Shown one piece after another: positions 1 through 10,731 of a stretch of 64,000 nucleotides of DNA (positions are counted from its first letter, which is position 1; every line of letters begins with the position of its first letter). Source of the stretch: Choristoneura fumiferana (lineage: Eukaryota; Arthropoda; Insecta; Lepidoptera; Tortricidae). The notes beneath the pieces were generated by a model. That model was given only the letters and a program-made list of their open reading frames with translations, searched no databases and was not told the DNA's origin. Location: assembly GCF_025370935.1 (NCBI RefSeq), contig NC_133486.1, positions 9,884,133 to 9,948,132 on the forward strand, read 5' to 3'. The position numbers were made by a program, and so were the translations under genes.

Positions 1-1566
1 CAGTGACTTGACGATCATTTCACAGCAGCGCATCGAATACAAAATCTGCAGAATTAAATTGAAAAGGTTCATTACACGAAATGGCTCGATAACAGTGGCG
101 TAGCAGCGTATGTGTGTTCGTTTTGTTGGACGGCCGCGTGGGAACAACACAGAAGCGGGGCGTTCAGCGAAGTAGCTTATCTTGAAATATCGCCGCTGAC
201 AGCACGACTCGCGACCGAAGTGCCGCCGTGGAAAATTGTTACCGCTCCTGCCCATTAATTTCGTTTAACCGTCATTAGTTAAACAAGCTATGTCACTTTT
301 GTGATGGATTCCAATGATTTTGCAAATATAGGGTGTCAAAGGACAATGAAATATCTGTGAGATTATTTTCGTCGAAATTGTGCGTCGATCAATCTTGAAA
401 AATAATTTTGTGTGATTGTGATTTTAAGAATAGACGTGTGTTATAATGTTGACTGATTTGTAAATAAACTAACCTGAAAACTAAATGCGTTATCTGAATC
501 GGGACCAACTGTAAATGTTAAGTACCTTTTTATTACTATTATTAGTCTCTAATGAGAATAATATATCTACGTGACATGTTATCGTGCGAGAGAGCCAGTT
601 AGCATCGTACTCGGAATCGGTACAATAATTACCGAGTTAGTGGTCGGTCTGCCCTGGTTTTATGGTAATTTTACTGTTTTATATTGCAGGCTTGACTCGC
701 GGTCGGGATGACGTACGTTAACAGCTCAAGCGGCCATCGCGTTCATACATCACCTGTCTACATTCACGCACACATTTACATACAGTGACATGGAAAAAGT
801 CACATCACGCCTATGGCTATTCCCAATCTTCCTCTTCCATTTCACAAGCTCCCCCCAGCGAACTAGGGCATATCCTCTCGAGTTTTAAAAGGATGTATGC
901 TTAAATATTCTCTTTGAATATATGGTTCACGGAATCAAGTCTTTGCAAGGTTATCTGGGGCGGGGTGGAGTGCATTCGGACCTTGGCCCGAGATATCACC
1001 GTTTATTGACAATGCTTAATTGTGTTGGCTTTTAAAGAAATCTGCTGGGTGACCTCCTTATCTAATTGAAACAAGCGTTCGGAGATTGTTTCCTGGAAGC
1101 AAAACGTCTCAATATTATGTCACGCGAAGGGTACATTATTATATGAAGCAGCCAGGACTTGTGCGAAAAAATATCTATTGCGATGATAAGATAAATAACA
1201 AACTGATAGCGCTTTGTGTGACAGAAGTATTCATGTTTTTCGAAATAGTAACATAGACATAGAGTGTTAGGGAGCATTTGCAAAGAATTACATAACCTTA
1301 AGGCTAATCGTACATAATAAACTGACCATTAATATTAAATCACTAGAAACAAAGAATAAACAAGCCGAGCTCTCTGTCCCGTGCGTTTTTTTTTGTCTTT
1401 CTAGTTCCTCTGTGGTCTTCAAAAAATTACTGCTAATTTTCAAATCTGAGTTCCAGTGGTTCAGGCTGTCCGTTGTCTGTCAATCAGCCACTTTACTCTT
1501 CTATATGTACAAGATATAAATAAACATGATTTGGCCATAAATTAATAATCTTAATTTACACCATAC
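1..1566. other. No gene recognised; candidate regulatory or UTR sequence
   Basis: The first 250 bases are more GC-rich than the surroundings. They are followed by AT-rich sequence around 360-480 with a 5'-UTR-like look (repeated GTGATTGTG-type words). A TATATTGCAG acceptor-like site ends at 689, and GTACGT follows at 713, which would bound a 23-nt exon. Neither side is strong. I see no repeat family here, so it is best read as unique intergenic or intronic sequence. Confidence 0.3.
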
Positions 1567-1766
1567 TATGAATTGACCTGTATTACATTTATTATAAATG
1601 CACTGATTACCTACTCGGTATCAGGTGCATGCATAATATGCAAATAAACAGTTGAAATTATTTTGTTATGAATTGACCTGTATTAAATTTATTATAAATG
1701 CACTGATTACCTACTCGGTATCAGGTGCATGCATAATATGCAAATAAACAGTTGAAATTATTTTGT
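1567..1766. repeat. Tandem duplication, two 100-bp units
   Basis: Bases 1567-1666 and 1667-1766 are the same 100-bp unit repeated head to tail. I see one base change (TATTACATTT versus TATTAAATTT near the start of the unit). The near identity means a recent duplication, or a two-copy collapse or assembly artefact. Confidence 0.95.
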
Positions 1767-2093
1767 AAATATCTATATTTACCGAATTGTTAACGTTGGT
1801 TTACTTACTAACATTTAGGCGCTAAGATATTGTCAAAACAAACTCGTATTTTACAACATTGTAACTAACAGAATTTAATGGTCCTTTTATCATTATTTAA
1901 ACTATAGACTATACGTTGTGTCTTAAAATTAATCCGATTATATAGACAGTAAATAGACCAGTTTGACTGAAAATAGAAAATATAAAATAGATTTTTTGCG
2001 TCAAGGTATACTCCGCCTTTGACGCGGTACTTTGAACATCGATCAATTTATGGAAAAACTTGTCTAATTGAAACATTTTGAAAATATTGAAAG

Positions 2094-2167
2094 AAACCCC
2101 TATAAATATTATCGAAATTAATACATAATTAATTATGTATTAATTTCGATAATATTTATAGGGGTTT
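2094..2167. repeat. Perfect 74-bp palindrome with no spacer
   Basis: Two 37-bp arms are exact reverse complements and meet between 2130 and 2131. The outer ends are AAACCCC and GGGGTTT; the centre is CATAATTAATTATG. Nothing separates the arms. It could be a very young fold-back or MITE end-to-end product, or a cruciform-prone site. I see no second copy in the window. Confidence 0.97.
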
Positions 2168-2444
2168 TCAGCCAAACTAACCCAACTACCTGCTGAATTA
2201 TTTTTAAAACAGCTTGTACACTCGAACCAACTGAAACGTGAGCCACTTCGTAGCCTTTCAGAAACTTTTCGTAGAAAAAGTCATAGTGTCATCGCACTGC
2301 TTGACAAGGATACTATAAACGTTATAGGGTGGTTCAGAAATCAAATTGTTTGACATTTACATAGTAAAAAAAATAATAGACAGTCCACAAAACATCTTTT
2401 TTTTTACATCTAACCTCTGATTTTTTTGGAATTATGAACCATAG

Positions 2445-2625
2445 CAAAATCACATTTGAAATTTACCAATAGTTTTATGGCGAAGAAAAATATCGCGTGA
2501 AAACCTGTACACACCTGCGAAGAAATTCAATGGTGTGTGTGAAGTTCCCAATCCGTACTGGACCCGCGTGGGAACTACAGCCCTAAAAAGCCCTCTTAGT
2601 GGAACTTATATGGGCCCGAGATCTG
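2445..2625 (+). mobile_element. SINE-1 fragment (tRNA-derived lepidopteran SINE), 5' truncated
   Basis: It matches the body of the full element at 14159-14440: a CATTTGAAATTTACC block, a GTGAAAACCTG block, and CCCGCGTGGGAACTA followed by CCCTCTT. The tRNA head is missing and the 3' end is decayed. Confidence 0.75.
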
Positions 2626-3084
2626 ATTTTTAACAAGATCTTATTGTAAAATATTCTTGACTGCAATAAATATTGAAGTTTAACTTGCACATCTATTCCA
2701 TACCAGATGTTTTCGTGATACAGCTGTCTTGCTTACTCCCGGAGCATTTTCTAAGGAGGGAAAAACACATCGATATTGAAGACTGGTAAGATTGTTGCAA
2801 GTAATTCTTCAGTCTGTTTCAGTTTGAATCTTATTTCATGCAAGTAAGATATAAAATTAAAAAATATATATGTTAAACTGTAGACGTAGTGTTCGTCTTC
2901 AATTGTAGTTGATACAGAATCGCACGGCTGGCGCGTTTCCAGCGCTCGATACGCGATTCTGAAAGCGTTACTAATCTTCAATTTGCTTTATAAACTCGGT
3001 TATGGCCAGGGACGAAACTGATTGATTGAGTCCGTGTGTGTGTGTAAGCCGCTTTATGTCATGGTAGTTCAACACCTTCACACT

Positions 3085-3422
3085 AAAATTAGCTGTAGTG
3101 CTACACTACAAAGCTTGATAGTTCGGGCAGAAGAGAATATATTAGTTAATACTAATACAGGATTAGCTCGTTGAAGTGGCAATGGGCAGGACATATAGCG
3201 CGGAGAACCGATGGCCGTTGGGGCGAAAAGTTCTCCAATGGAGATCGCGGATAGGTAAGCGCAGCGTAGAACGTTCACCAACAAGATATATGGATGACCT
3301 GGTTAAAGCCAAAAGCGGATTCACAATGGATGCAGGCCTCTTCCAACCGAAGTAACTGGAGGTCTATCGGGGAGGCCTATGTCCAACAGTGGGCATCCTA
3401 TGGATGATGATGATGATGATGA
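3085..3422 (+). mobile_element. 3' end of an RTE-like non-LTR retrotransposon
   Basis: A decayed reading frame gives the end of a reverse-transcriptase polyprotein (words such as KWQWAGH, RRTDGRWG and GEAYVQQW), followed by a (TGA)n tail. RTE-type LINEs characteristically end in short microsatellite tails. This copy is 5' truncated and carries stops. Related copies lie at 10066, 11015, 22395, 23581 and 34139. Confidence 0.75.
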
Positions 3423-5060
3423 TTACTTACAGAGTGAACTCTGCATTTGACAACAACTGTATTCACCTGCCAGGGGGCTCACCGCCGACGGTGTAGCAGT
3501 CACAGATGCATATTTTCTAGTGTCAACTGCCGAAGAGAAAATATCGAATTAGATATGTCAACGATAGTAATCGGAAACACAGTTTTCTTGCACAGTTTTG
3601 CAGTGACACTTATTCCATACGATAAATAAATAAGTGATCGGAAAGTGCTTACGGTATCGATGACGATGCACTTGTGTGAGTGTCTAATAGTAGTACTATT
3701 TGTATGCAATATAACGTCAGTGGCGCCCTCACTCAAATGACAACCACGTCCATTAAGAGACTTCGAAAAAAGTCTTGCCGTGAAGTTGACGATTGCTTCC
3801 ACATTAGTTAGGATTGTACACCGTGTTTTTCTTGATTTCCGTTAACTTCGACAGAAGGCTCCTTCATAAATGGAAACTACCTGCTAGGTATAGAATATAT
3901 GCTTTTTGGCCAAATAAAAAAACATACATAAGATAAAATTGTTAAATTCACAAACTTGACGAGTTACATTGACGTAACATGTAAGCGAAACATAAAAAAA
4001 ACTCACGTTTATTGTAAACCTTATTTTGCCAAGCATCTAGTTTGCTAAAGAAAGTGTCATAACATAAATGAAGAACATTGTGCATTGTTTTACCGCGCAT
4101 AATCAATCATTTTAATTCCTGATTATCTTTTAAACAGAAAGAATTAGGCTACTAGTGTTCTGCAGAAATTAACTTAATTTGAACCGTTCCCTCAAAGTTA
4201 ACGAAAATCAAACATAACACGTTATACCGTGATACAAAATTTAGTGTTCTGCGATGCATTAATCTTTTGTTAAAAATCCGATGAAACATACATTGTTCAT
4301 ATCAATAATGTATCCAAAAAAGTACTTCAACAAAAGTTAATGCGCATCAACTGAACACTTTATGTATCACGTCTTAAATTTCATCCTGTATAATGTAAAA
4401 AAAGTATAAAGGCGTGCTTTATGAATATTATGAGGAAACAGATTAACTGATGTGCAAAATAGACCTAAAAGCTATGTATCACAAGACATTACGTTTTCAT
4501 AGGCAACATATTCTCAGCCTCATCTTTTCCAGTAATTATGACAATCAATAAACTGGTCTAAAGAACAATAGTATCGCTTTACCCGCAAGGAAGGCTAACA
4601 TTATGACTTATCTGACAGCCAATCGACATCAGCCAATTTACTGCGAGCTAGTTCTCTCACACTCGCGGCGTTAGAGTGAGACGAAACATGAAGAATGGAG
4701 GACTTAGCGTAGATACTGATAACTAAGAACGGTTGGTGCACTTACAATAAACATAAATATCTGTAAGTGCATGGCAACTTGTCTGTCTTATCACGGAGAA
4801 TTCTGTCAAGATTTATCATTGAACTTATGCCAGCTGCCAACTGATTCAGTAATAGTAAGGAAGTTGCAGGCCCAAATTTGAACAATCTTTATTAATGACG
4901 TAACTATTAATAGACATAAATCGTATAATTTTTTAGTTGTGTTCAAGGATATTACTAAATTTCCATGTTAATTTCCGATAATTATCATCGTTATATTATA
5001 GGAACTGAACATTGCGTGTGTCAAGTACTGTCAACGTCATGTTTCACATTTGTATGACAG
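3423..5060. other. Unique AT-rich sequence, nothing recognised
   Basis: Short opposing open frames near 3.4-3.8 kb have no family resemblance, no splice context and ordinary base composition. I regard this stretch as intronic or intergenic. Confidence 0.5.
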
Positions 5061-5290
5061 TTTTTTTTTATTCGACTGGATGGCAAACGAGCAAGTGGGT
5101 CTCCTGATGGTAAGAGATCACCACCGCCCATAAACATCTGCAACACCAGGGGTATTGCAGATGCGTTGCCAACCTAGAGGCCTAAGATGGGATACCTCAA
5201 GTGCCAGTAATTTCACCGGCTGTCTTACTTTCTACGCCGAAACACAACAGTGCAAGCACTGCTGCTTCACGGTAGGATTAGCGAGCAAGT
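5061..5290 (-). mobile_element. Poly-A-tailed retroposon of the GGCGGTGGTGATC family
   Basis: Read on the minus strand it runs from CTTGCTCGCTAATCC through GGCGGTGGTGATCTCTTACC to TTTGCCATCCAGTCGAATAA and an A tail. The tail is the T run at 5061-5069. Four more copies in both orientations (22490, 29567, 39481, 61424) share this 3' end and differ in 5' truncation, which is the signature of LINE-mediated retroposition. It is either a SINE or the 3' UTR of a LINE. Confidence 0.8.
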
Positions 5291-5942
5291 TTTATGATGA
5301 CTAATTTTTCAACGACTTGAAAATGTAGGACTTCTAACTGATCAGTAGAAAGCACAGATTGAAACAAGATTTTGATTAATTTCTGTGGTAGCGTATGAAA
5401 TGTTTCTGTAATAAATCTACAGAATTTAGTTATTTTTCACTTTTTACGTTTTTTTTTTTTACAATATGGTTACACGTATTTAACGCGTAAGCTGTGCTTT
5501 ATACGCGTTGCCTTTCTCGAAATACCTCTCTCTAGAAAAAGTGCAGTGTGTTAGGATTATCTTAAAGCTAATCCATCATAAAAGTAGATTGTGTAAATAC
5601 GAGTTTTTGAAAGTTTTTTTTAATTCATAAAATAAAAGCAAACATCTATTTCTTACCTACCGGTATGATAATGAAGGAAGTAAAACGTCGCCGTCTGCGC
5701 CGGAGTCTGCATTGCGACAAATGAACGTCGCCCCCAAGACGGATTTACATAGTGATGCGCGATCAGTTGCTACTTCCTCCTGCTGATGAAATTATATAAT
5801 ACAATACGATATCTCTATATCTTATTTTCCTCTCTTCTCCTATTTATGTTTTTACTGTGTTTTTGTTGTGATGTAGTGTGTTTTTCTTGTCAATAAATGT
5901 TGTGAGTTTGTTTGTGAGTATATTATATTCATTTAAGGGATA

Positions 5943-6235
5943 AGTTTGTTTGTTTGTTTGTTTATCCTCTTTATTATACAGTCAGTGCCCTAACATAATT
6001 ATTAACATTATTATCGACTATATGAAAAAGTGAATAGGTACTTAAGTCAGGGAACTGACCGTACATAAGGGAAATACAAAAAGGTTACAAAAAAGCGTTA
6101 AGTACGAAGGCGGACTTATCCCTGAAGGGATCTCTGCCAGATCCCCCCAGATGTCAGATAAGTTATTCTTTGTGCATCTCTTTCTCTTCTTAACTATTAA
6201 CATAATGTGTTTTATGTACAATAAAGAGATGAAAT
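5943..6235 (-). mobile_element. LINE 3' end with (TTTG)n / CTTTATTATACA tail
   Basis: A run of TGTT units is followed by TTATCCTCTTTATTATACA. On the minus strand this is a CAATAAAGAG-type polyadenylation region followed by an (AAAC)n tail. The same end occurs at 10458, 35098 and 38131. The copy at 10.5 kb adjoins a reverse-transcriptase C terminus, which supports the LINE assignment. Confidence 0.6.
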
Positions 6236-6305
6236 ACAATACATTATTCGTTATTACATTATAGAGCAGATAAAACGGTAGAATGAATTTACAAAAAAAA
6301 AATCT

Positions 6306-6462
6306 ACTGGTAAAATAAGCGAAAAAATAAATGCGAACATTATAAAACGCTTCATGAAAAATCGTTACTTAAAAAAAGACGAATAAGTAAATTTGCGATC
6401 GTGAAAAACCGCGATGTGAAAATTCGCTACTGGGAAAAATTCGTTTGTGAAAAATTACTTAT
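6306..6462 (+). repeat. Degenerate ~15-bp tandem array (CG...GTGAAAAATT)
   Basis: Units beginning with CG start at about 6320, 6334, 6348, 6363, 6380, 6396, 6410, 6425 and 6442, a spacing of 14-17 bp. The clearest units read CG, four variable bases, then a GTGAAAAATT-like end. The near multiple of three creates an apparent reading frame with a repeating five-residue pattern, so that frame is not evidence for a gene. Confidence 0.7.
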
Positions 6463-6900
6463 CTCACAAACCTCTGACCCCTGGTTGCTTGACGAAAATA
6501 TTAAACAAGTTACTGATAGTGATAATACACCTATACCTTATCTATACAGACACAGTAGGTCGGAATGCAATGTAATGAACAAGAACTACTTTGTGCCTGA
6601 AAGCCATCTGCCTGCAAACATAAACAGGCGGGTGGCACTCGTTCGGATCTCATTTACATTTTGATTGGAATTTCTATCATTCTTAATACTTGTGTGGATT
6701 GGGGACTAATTAAGTTCGATTTTATTAATGTGCTAGTTTTTGCTCGCTGCTTACTTAAATCAGATACGTCAATTAACATGCAAATGAACTATTGAATGAG
6801 ACAGAAGTTTTATTAAAGTAGGTAATCTCGTAAACGTAACTTCTCAACAAACGGACGTAAGTGGAGATACACTCTTTTGCTGGTAAACTTACACGTCTTA

Positions 6901-7083
6901 GGCTGCGGCTCCACTGAGGCGCAGACAAGCGGAGCGGAGAGGAGGCGTGAAGGGATCGACCAATCATATTAGCTGAATCCACATCTCGTCTCCGCCTCAT
7001 TATCATCAGACGTGTAGGGATTAGTCGATCCCTACAAGTCTCCTCCCCGCTCCGCTCGTCTCAACCTCAGTGAAGCCGCAGCC
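6901..7083. mobile_element. PIF/Harbinger-like MITE, copy 1
   Basis: The 183-bp element has terminal inverted repeats GGCTGCGGCTCCACTGAGG / CCTCAGTGAAGCCGCAGCC and is flanked by TTA (6898-6900 and 7084-7086). A second copy at 50749-50927 carries its interior in the other orientation and is flanked by TAA on both sides. Three-base TWA target duplications are diagnostic of PIF/Harbinger. No transposase is present, so it is non-autonomous. Confidence 0.9.
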
Positions 7084-7120
7084 TTATCGTCTCGCTTGAT
7101 CGATTTGATTTTTGTAATCA

Positions 7121-7170
7121 TTATTATGGCTACGGAACCCTACACTGAGCGTGGTTCTTGCTCGGTTTTA
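7121..7170 (+). mobile_element. Fragment of the 600-bp GGAACCC hairpin repeat
   Basis: ATTATGGCTACGGAACCCTA followed by a degraded hairpin and CTCGGTTTT matches the right end of the copies at 16211-16803 and 55614-56264. Confidence 0.6.
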
Positions 7171-7201
7171 TTAGTTCTCCATGGGGACAAACCCTTGGGT
7201 A

Positions 7202-7238
7202 AGTACTCCCAAGTAAGTAAGTAAGTATAGTAAGTAAT
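7202..7238 (+). repeat. Short (AAGT)n microsatellite
   Basis: Several AAGT units occur in a row with one interruption. Confidence 0.8.
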
Positions 7239-7249
7239 ACCCTTTTCAC

Positions 7250-7431
7250 CGTGTCATACTATAACCGTAATGCAATGTGTCAGGCAAAAATATATTATTT
7301 GTATTGAATTTGAAAAGTATGAGACTACGCCCAGCCCACTAGCACATTTCCTTACCAACCGTCACCGCCGCGTGTCATGTATGCGCTTGACATTCCGTTC
7401 CTGAGACGTTCCTATTACAGTCATGGCATGT
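7250..7431. mobile_element. Inverted-repeat MITE, copy 1 (CGTATCATGACATGACCG family)
   Basis: It is homologous along its length to 62066-62240. The shared core includes AAAAGTATGAGAC, CCCACTAGCAC, ACCAACCGTC and TGTATGCGCTTGACATT. The ends are imperfect inverted repeats of about 35 bp, clearest in the 62-kb copy. There is no coding capacity. Confidence 0.75.
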
Positions 7432-8035
7432 AGTGGGTACCTTTAACAAAATCCTAGGGTATCAAATTATACATAGCTTAAGGTTTATTTAAAGAAGCAC
7501 TGCCATTTAAAAACATACAATGTTTTAAAGCTCACGTCATTAAGCGAAAGTGCTCGGTCCATCTTGGCCCACGCTTACGTAAAACTGGAATGGTAACAAA
7601 TCGGCTATAGTGCAGAATCGAAAGCGGCGGCAAGGTCGATGGGACCAGTTGGCCGGGTGTCGCCTCCGAGCATATGCTTAGCGTAAGCGTTTCTTCTTTT
7701 TTTATGCAGTGGCTAACCAGGTATATATTGCTAAGTTAGTTGGTGTCATCCCGCTCACGCTAATAGTATTTAATAGTTGAGTGAAAGGTACCGTCCTTTT
7801 GACGATGACACGAACTTCAAACTCCGAACTTGGGAGTAGACCTCCAGCTTATTGAGTTGTTTACGATCGATGCCCCTTTCCTTCTGAAACTGTTAGAAAA
7901 GTATGCGCTCAGCGTCGAAGTGTCACTCGTCTCAATGCTCCGTCATTCTGTACAATAGAGTACTTCTCCACGGCTATTGTTGACATAATATGTACATACG
8001 TCGAGGAAACTGACTCGTGTACCCCAGGATGGGAC

Positions 8036-8095
8036 ATTTCCATAATCAATTTCGCTATGATTTATTTGGCAGATGTATGGAATGTCCATAACTTC
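8036..8095. repeat. Dispersed repeat fragment, uninterrupted copy
   Basis: CATAATCAATTTCGCTATGA, then TTTATTTGGCA and ATGTATGGAAT, recur at 60573-60680. There the repeat is split by about 50 bp of inserted sequence. Confidence 0.6.
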
Positions 8096-8298
8096 ATCTA
8101 GGTTGAATTCGGATATGGCCTTTTTTTGTGGGAACTAAACAATAAACTGTGATAAAAAGTAGACGTCCTTTGCGTAAGACAAGGTTATATAAATATAACT
8201 ACATAGATGTGTGTCAATATAGTCAAAATTCGATTAGCCTCCTTAACGCGATTGAGTAACAAACGTTAATACATAGAAACTTTCACATTTATAGTATA

Positions 8299-8531
8299 CT
8301 AGCTTTTGCCCGCGGCTTCGCCCGCGTGGAATTCGGTTATCGCGAGCTGTTCCCTCAGGAACTGTGCATTTTTCTGGGATCAAAAGTAGTCTATGTCACT
8401 CTCTGGCCCATAAACTATCTCTATGCCAAAAAACACGTCAATCCGTCACTCCTTTTCGGCGTGAAAGACAGACAAACGTACAAACAAACGCACAAACATA
8501 CAAAGACACTTTCGCATTATATTAGTATGGA
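8299..8531 (-). mobile_element. Non-autonomous Helitron-like element, full length
   Basis: On the minus strand the element starts TCCATACTAATATAATGCGA and ends with a CGCGG/CCGCG hairpin, GGCAAAA and CTAG. It sits between A and T. A 5' TC, a 3' hairpin about 10 nt before CTRR and A|T insertion without target duplication are the Helitron hallmarks. Copies or fragments occur at 9669, 22880, 33913 and 57570. The open frame across it is an artefact. Confidence 0.85.
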
Positions 8532-8837
8532 TAGGAAGTGGGATAATATAGTAAATTACAGATTGCGCTATAATTTTTTAATCCTATTTTAATATTAAAT
8601 TTATCCCGAAAGGTTTTTCCTAAATAATTATCAGACTTTTATACAGATTAGATAACGGTATCACAGAGATTGTTAGTGATATTATGAGCTGTTATCACAT
8701 AAATATTTTTGTAGATGACGAAATATCCGCACGTCGCGAATACTACCTTAGTCCTAATCTAAACAGTCGGAGCTGTTTTAACAGTCAAACGTTCAAAAAG
8801 ATCTCGCTTTAAATTTGCTATAGGACAATTAATCGGT

Positions 8838-8880
8838 ATTGGCCCAGTCAGTCCAAACTAAGCAAAGTTTGTACCTAAAG
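8838..8880 (-). mobile_element. SINE-2 3' fragment
   Basis: CCAAACTAAGCAAAGTTTGT matches the 3' part of the SINE at 15092-15383. Confidence 0.5.
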
Positions 8881-9114
8881 TCACCGGGAGTATGAATCTG
8901 TCGGGAATGAAGACCAGATAGGAAGTGGATCATTTGGGAAGGGCACGTGGACGAAGTAACTAGGCTAGTGAAGTAGTTTTTAGTTGTAGTACTTGTTGCG
9001 GGCAACTGCAACATTAGAAAAAAACACGAATGTTACTGGTCAACCAGTACTGGTTAGTGTGAGGATACTCAAAAATATCGTAATAGAACTATACTATATG
9101 ACATTTGAATTAGC

Positions 9115-9205
9115 CTTCAGAAATCACACAAACCTGACGGTCGATGAGCGCTCATCATCAGAGCAGCACAACCATTCACTATACGCTAATGTGGAGGCGG
9201 ACATA
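9115..9205 (+). repeat. Fragment of the 19-kb/20-kb dispersed repeat
   Basis: AAATCACACAAACC, GAGCGCTCATCATCAGAGCA and CACAACCATTCAC resemble parts of the copies at 19007-19237 and 20115-20310. Confidence 0.5.
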
Positions 9206-9668
9206 TTTGTTGCATAGAGTACTATCGTAATGTTGCGGGTGAGCAAATTATGTTTATAGTTCAATTAAATAAAAAATAAAATAAACCAAACCTTTATTTA
9301 ATTTAATATCGCGCATGATCATTTTGATACTCTTATAACTTTGATACGGCAAAAAGAACAACCTTGTAAAGAGATTTCCAAAATAAAATGTCCACAAAAT
9401 ATTTTACAATACTCAGTGATTTTACGAGATAAGATATTGCGATCGCTGAACGTCTCAACTACACTCCGTTCCAAGCAGCATTAGACAAATCCGCCATGAG
9501 CATGTTATTAGTTACCTACTGCCGCGAACTCAGCCCAGCAGCTCAGCAAGTTGGCAACAGTCAACAATCTCAACTGCTCATTTCAGGACCTGACTGAACA
9601 GCATTTGTGACGTCCGTCACAGAAAATGGAGGGTCAACTAACAATCTTAGTATATATATTATACTAAA

Positions 9669-9832
9669 TCCCACTAATATTATAAATGCGAAAGTTTGTA
9701 AGTCTTATGTTTGCTTGTTTCCTCATCACGTCTAAACCGCTGGACCGATTTAGATAAAATTCGGGATAGAAATAGTTTGAGTCCCTGGGAAGGACATAGG
9801 ATAGTTTTTATCCAGGAAAATTGTGTACCTAC
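9669..9832 (+). mobile_element. Helitron-like element, 5' part only
   Basis: It starts TCCCACTAATATTATAAATG after an A, then GCGAAAGTTTGT. It continues through CTGGACCGATTTAGATAAAA and GGATAGTTTTTATCC, then loses similarity before any CTAG end. Confidence 0.7.
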
Positions 9833-9905
9833 AAGTGGAAGGACGTAGTCTCTGCCTACCCCGTTGGGAAAGAGGCTCGTGATTTTATGTATGTATGTAT
9901 GTTCC
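9833..9905 (+). mobile_element. Retroposon tail with (TATG)n end
   Basis: GACGTAGTCTCTGCCTACCC, a GGGAAAGAGGC block and GTGATTTTATG are followed by TATG repeats. The reverse-complement relative at 39150-39215 contains GGGTAGGCAGAG-type sequence. It abuts the truncated Helitron directly. Confidence 0.55.
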
Positions 9906-10065
9906 CACAAAAGATATCCCGAAATCTCAACCGTTAAGTCTAGGGGCATTCGAAATATTATACCGTCTTACTCACGGCGTGTTATATACTATCAGCTTGA
10001 GCGAGACGGCATGAAACGAAGGTCGAATTTTGGCCTTCGTAGGTAGTGCACAGCCATGTATTTTT

Positions 10066-10302
10066 CATTCAACTTTGAAGTAGCAATGGGTAGGCTATAA
10101 TAAATCACGGAGAACAAAAGGCGGTTGGGGCCGAAAAGTTCTCAAATGGAGACCGCGGATCGGCAAGCGCACCGTAAGACCCACCACAGAGAGGACGGAT
10201 GCAGGTCGCTTCCAGCCGAAGCATCTGGAGGTCTATGGGGAAGCTTTATGTCCAACAGTGAATATCCTACGGCTGATATTATGATGATGATAATGATGAT
10301 GA
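10066..10302 (+). mobile_element. RTE-like LINE 3' end
   Basis: It encodes a decayed GGWGRKVLKWRPRIGKRTV block, then matches the 3-kb copy through GGAGGTCTATGGGGAAG, CAACAGTGAATATCC and a TGATGATG tail. Part of the C-terminal coding region seen at 3.2 kb is deleted here. Confidence 0.7.
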
Positions 10303-10457
10303 TGAACTGGTCTATCGTTATTAGGAATAACATACAGAAATCTATGCTGCGAAAGCGCGCCAACAAAGTTCACGGATCAAATAAATCTTGCAGGGGTGGA
10401 TGATACTACACGAAAACCTGACGGTACGTAGAAAGTGCTAAGAAATGCGTTTCAGTT

Positions 10458-10731
10458 GCATTACCAATACAATGACTCTTTATTCTACACCACAAATACA
10501 GAAAACAAGTACACAGAGAGAAAATTACAATTACATCAAGTAAGTAAATGCATTGTAAAGTATCATTGAACTACTACTACTTGAGTCTGTAAATTATCCC
10601 TCTTATTCATACACTGTGAATTTCTGATGACATGCATTAATAAAGGCCTCCCCTTTCTCCTTCCACTCGTCTCTGGTTTCGGCTAAATGTTGCCAGTCCG
10701 GCTGGAATCGCTCCAAATCATCCCGCCACCT
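10458..10731 (-). mobile_element. LINE 3' end: C-terminal coding remnant plus 3' UTR
   Basis: The minus-strand order is an RT C terminus (10731-10603), an AT-rich 3' UTR, then an AATAAAGAGTCATTGTATTG tail at 10458-10490. This links the CAATAAAGAG/ACAATAC-tailed repeats at 5.9, 35.1 and 38.1 kb to one LINE type. Confidence 0.7.
10603..10731 (-). pseudogene. Non-LTR reverse-transcriptase polyprotein C-terminal remnant
   Basis: A 42-codon minus-strand frame ends in TAA at 10605-10603. It begins RWRDDLERFQPDW, continues with ETRDEWKEKGEAF and ends with KFTVYE. The pattern RWRDDL...W...RD.WK..GEAF is what is known of the extreme C terminus of lepidopteran LINE endonuclease/reverse transcriptases. 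A TGA lies immediately upstream in frame, so only a dead 3' fragment remains. It has no autonomous function. Its use is to identify the neighbouring AT-rich tail as a LINE 3' UTR. The exact clade cannot be settled from 42 residues. Confidence 0.65.

Noticed and set aside
446..459. ATG with four codons to a GTAAAT donor, phase 2
   Set aside because: Donor too weak to distinguish from chance, although the surroundings look like 5' UTR.
690..712. 23-nt exon between ATATTGCAG and GTACGT
   Set aside because: Acceptor has only a short pyrimidine tract and the donor is non-consensus; too little sequence to test coding.
5657..5712. Minus-strand ATG, 18 open codons to TAG|GTAAGA, phase 2
   Set aside because: No UTR-like context or base-composition change. 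Such frames are expected by chance at this density of donors.
6401..6664. 87-codon open frame
   Set aside because: Its N-terminal half is the translation of the 15-bp periodic array; no domain or splice context in the rest.
7184..7202. ATG with six codons to TTGG|GTAAGT
   Set aside because: Phase 0 and adjacent to an (AAGT)n microsatellite that supplies GTAAGT by itself.
8326..8592. 88-codon open frame
   Set aside because: Lies almost wholly within the Helitron-like element and is found wherever that repeat is intact.
10125..10403. Open frames on both strands ending in methionine or isoleucine runs
   Set aside because: Translations of the RTE-like 3' end and its (TGA)n tail.
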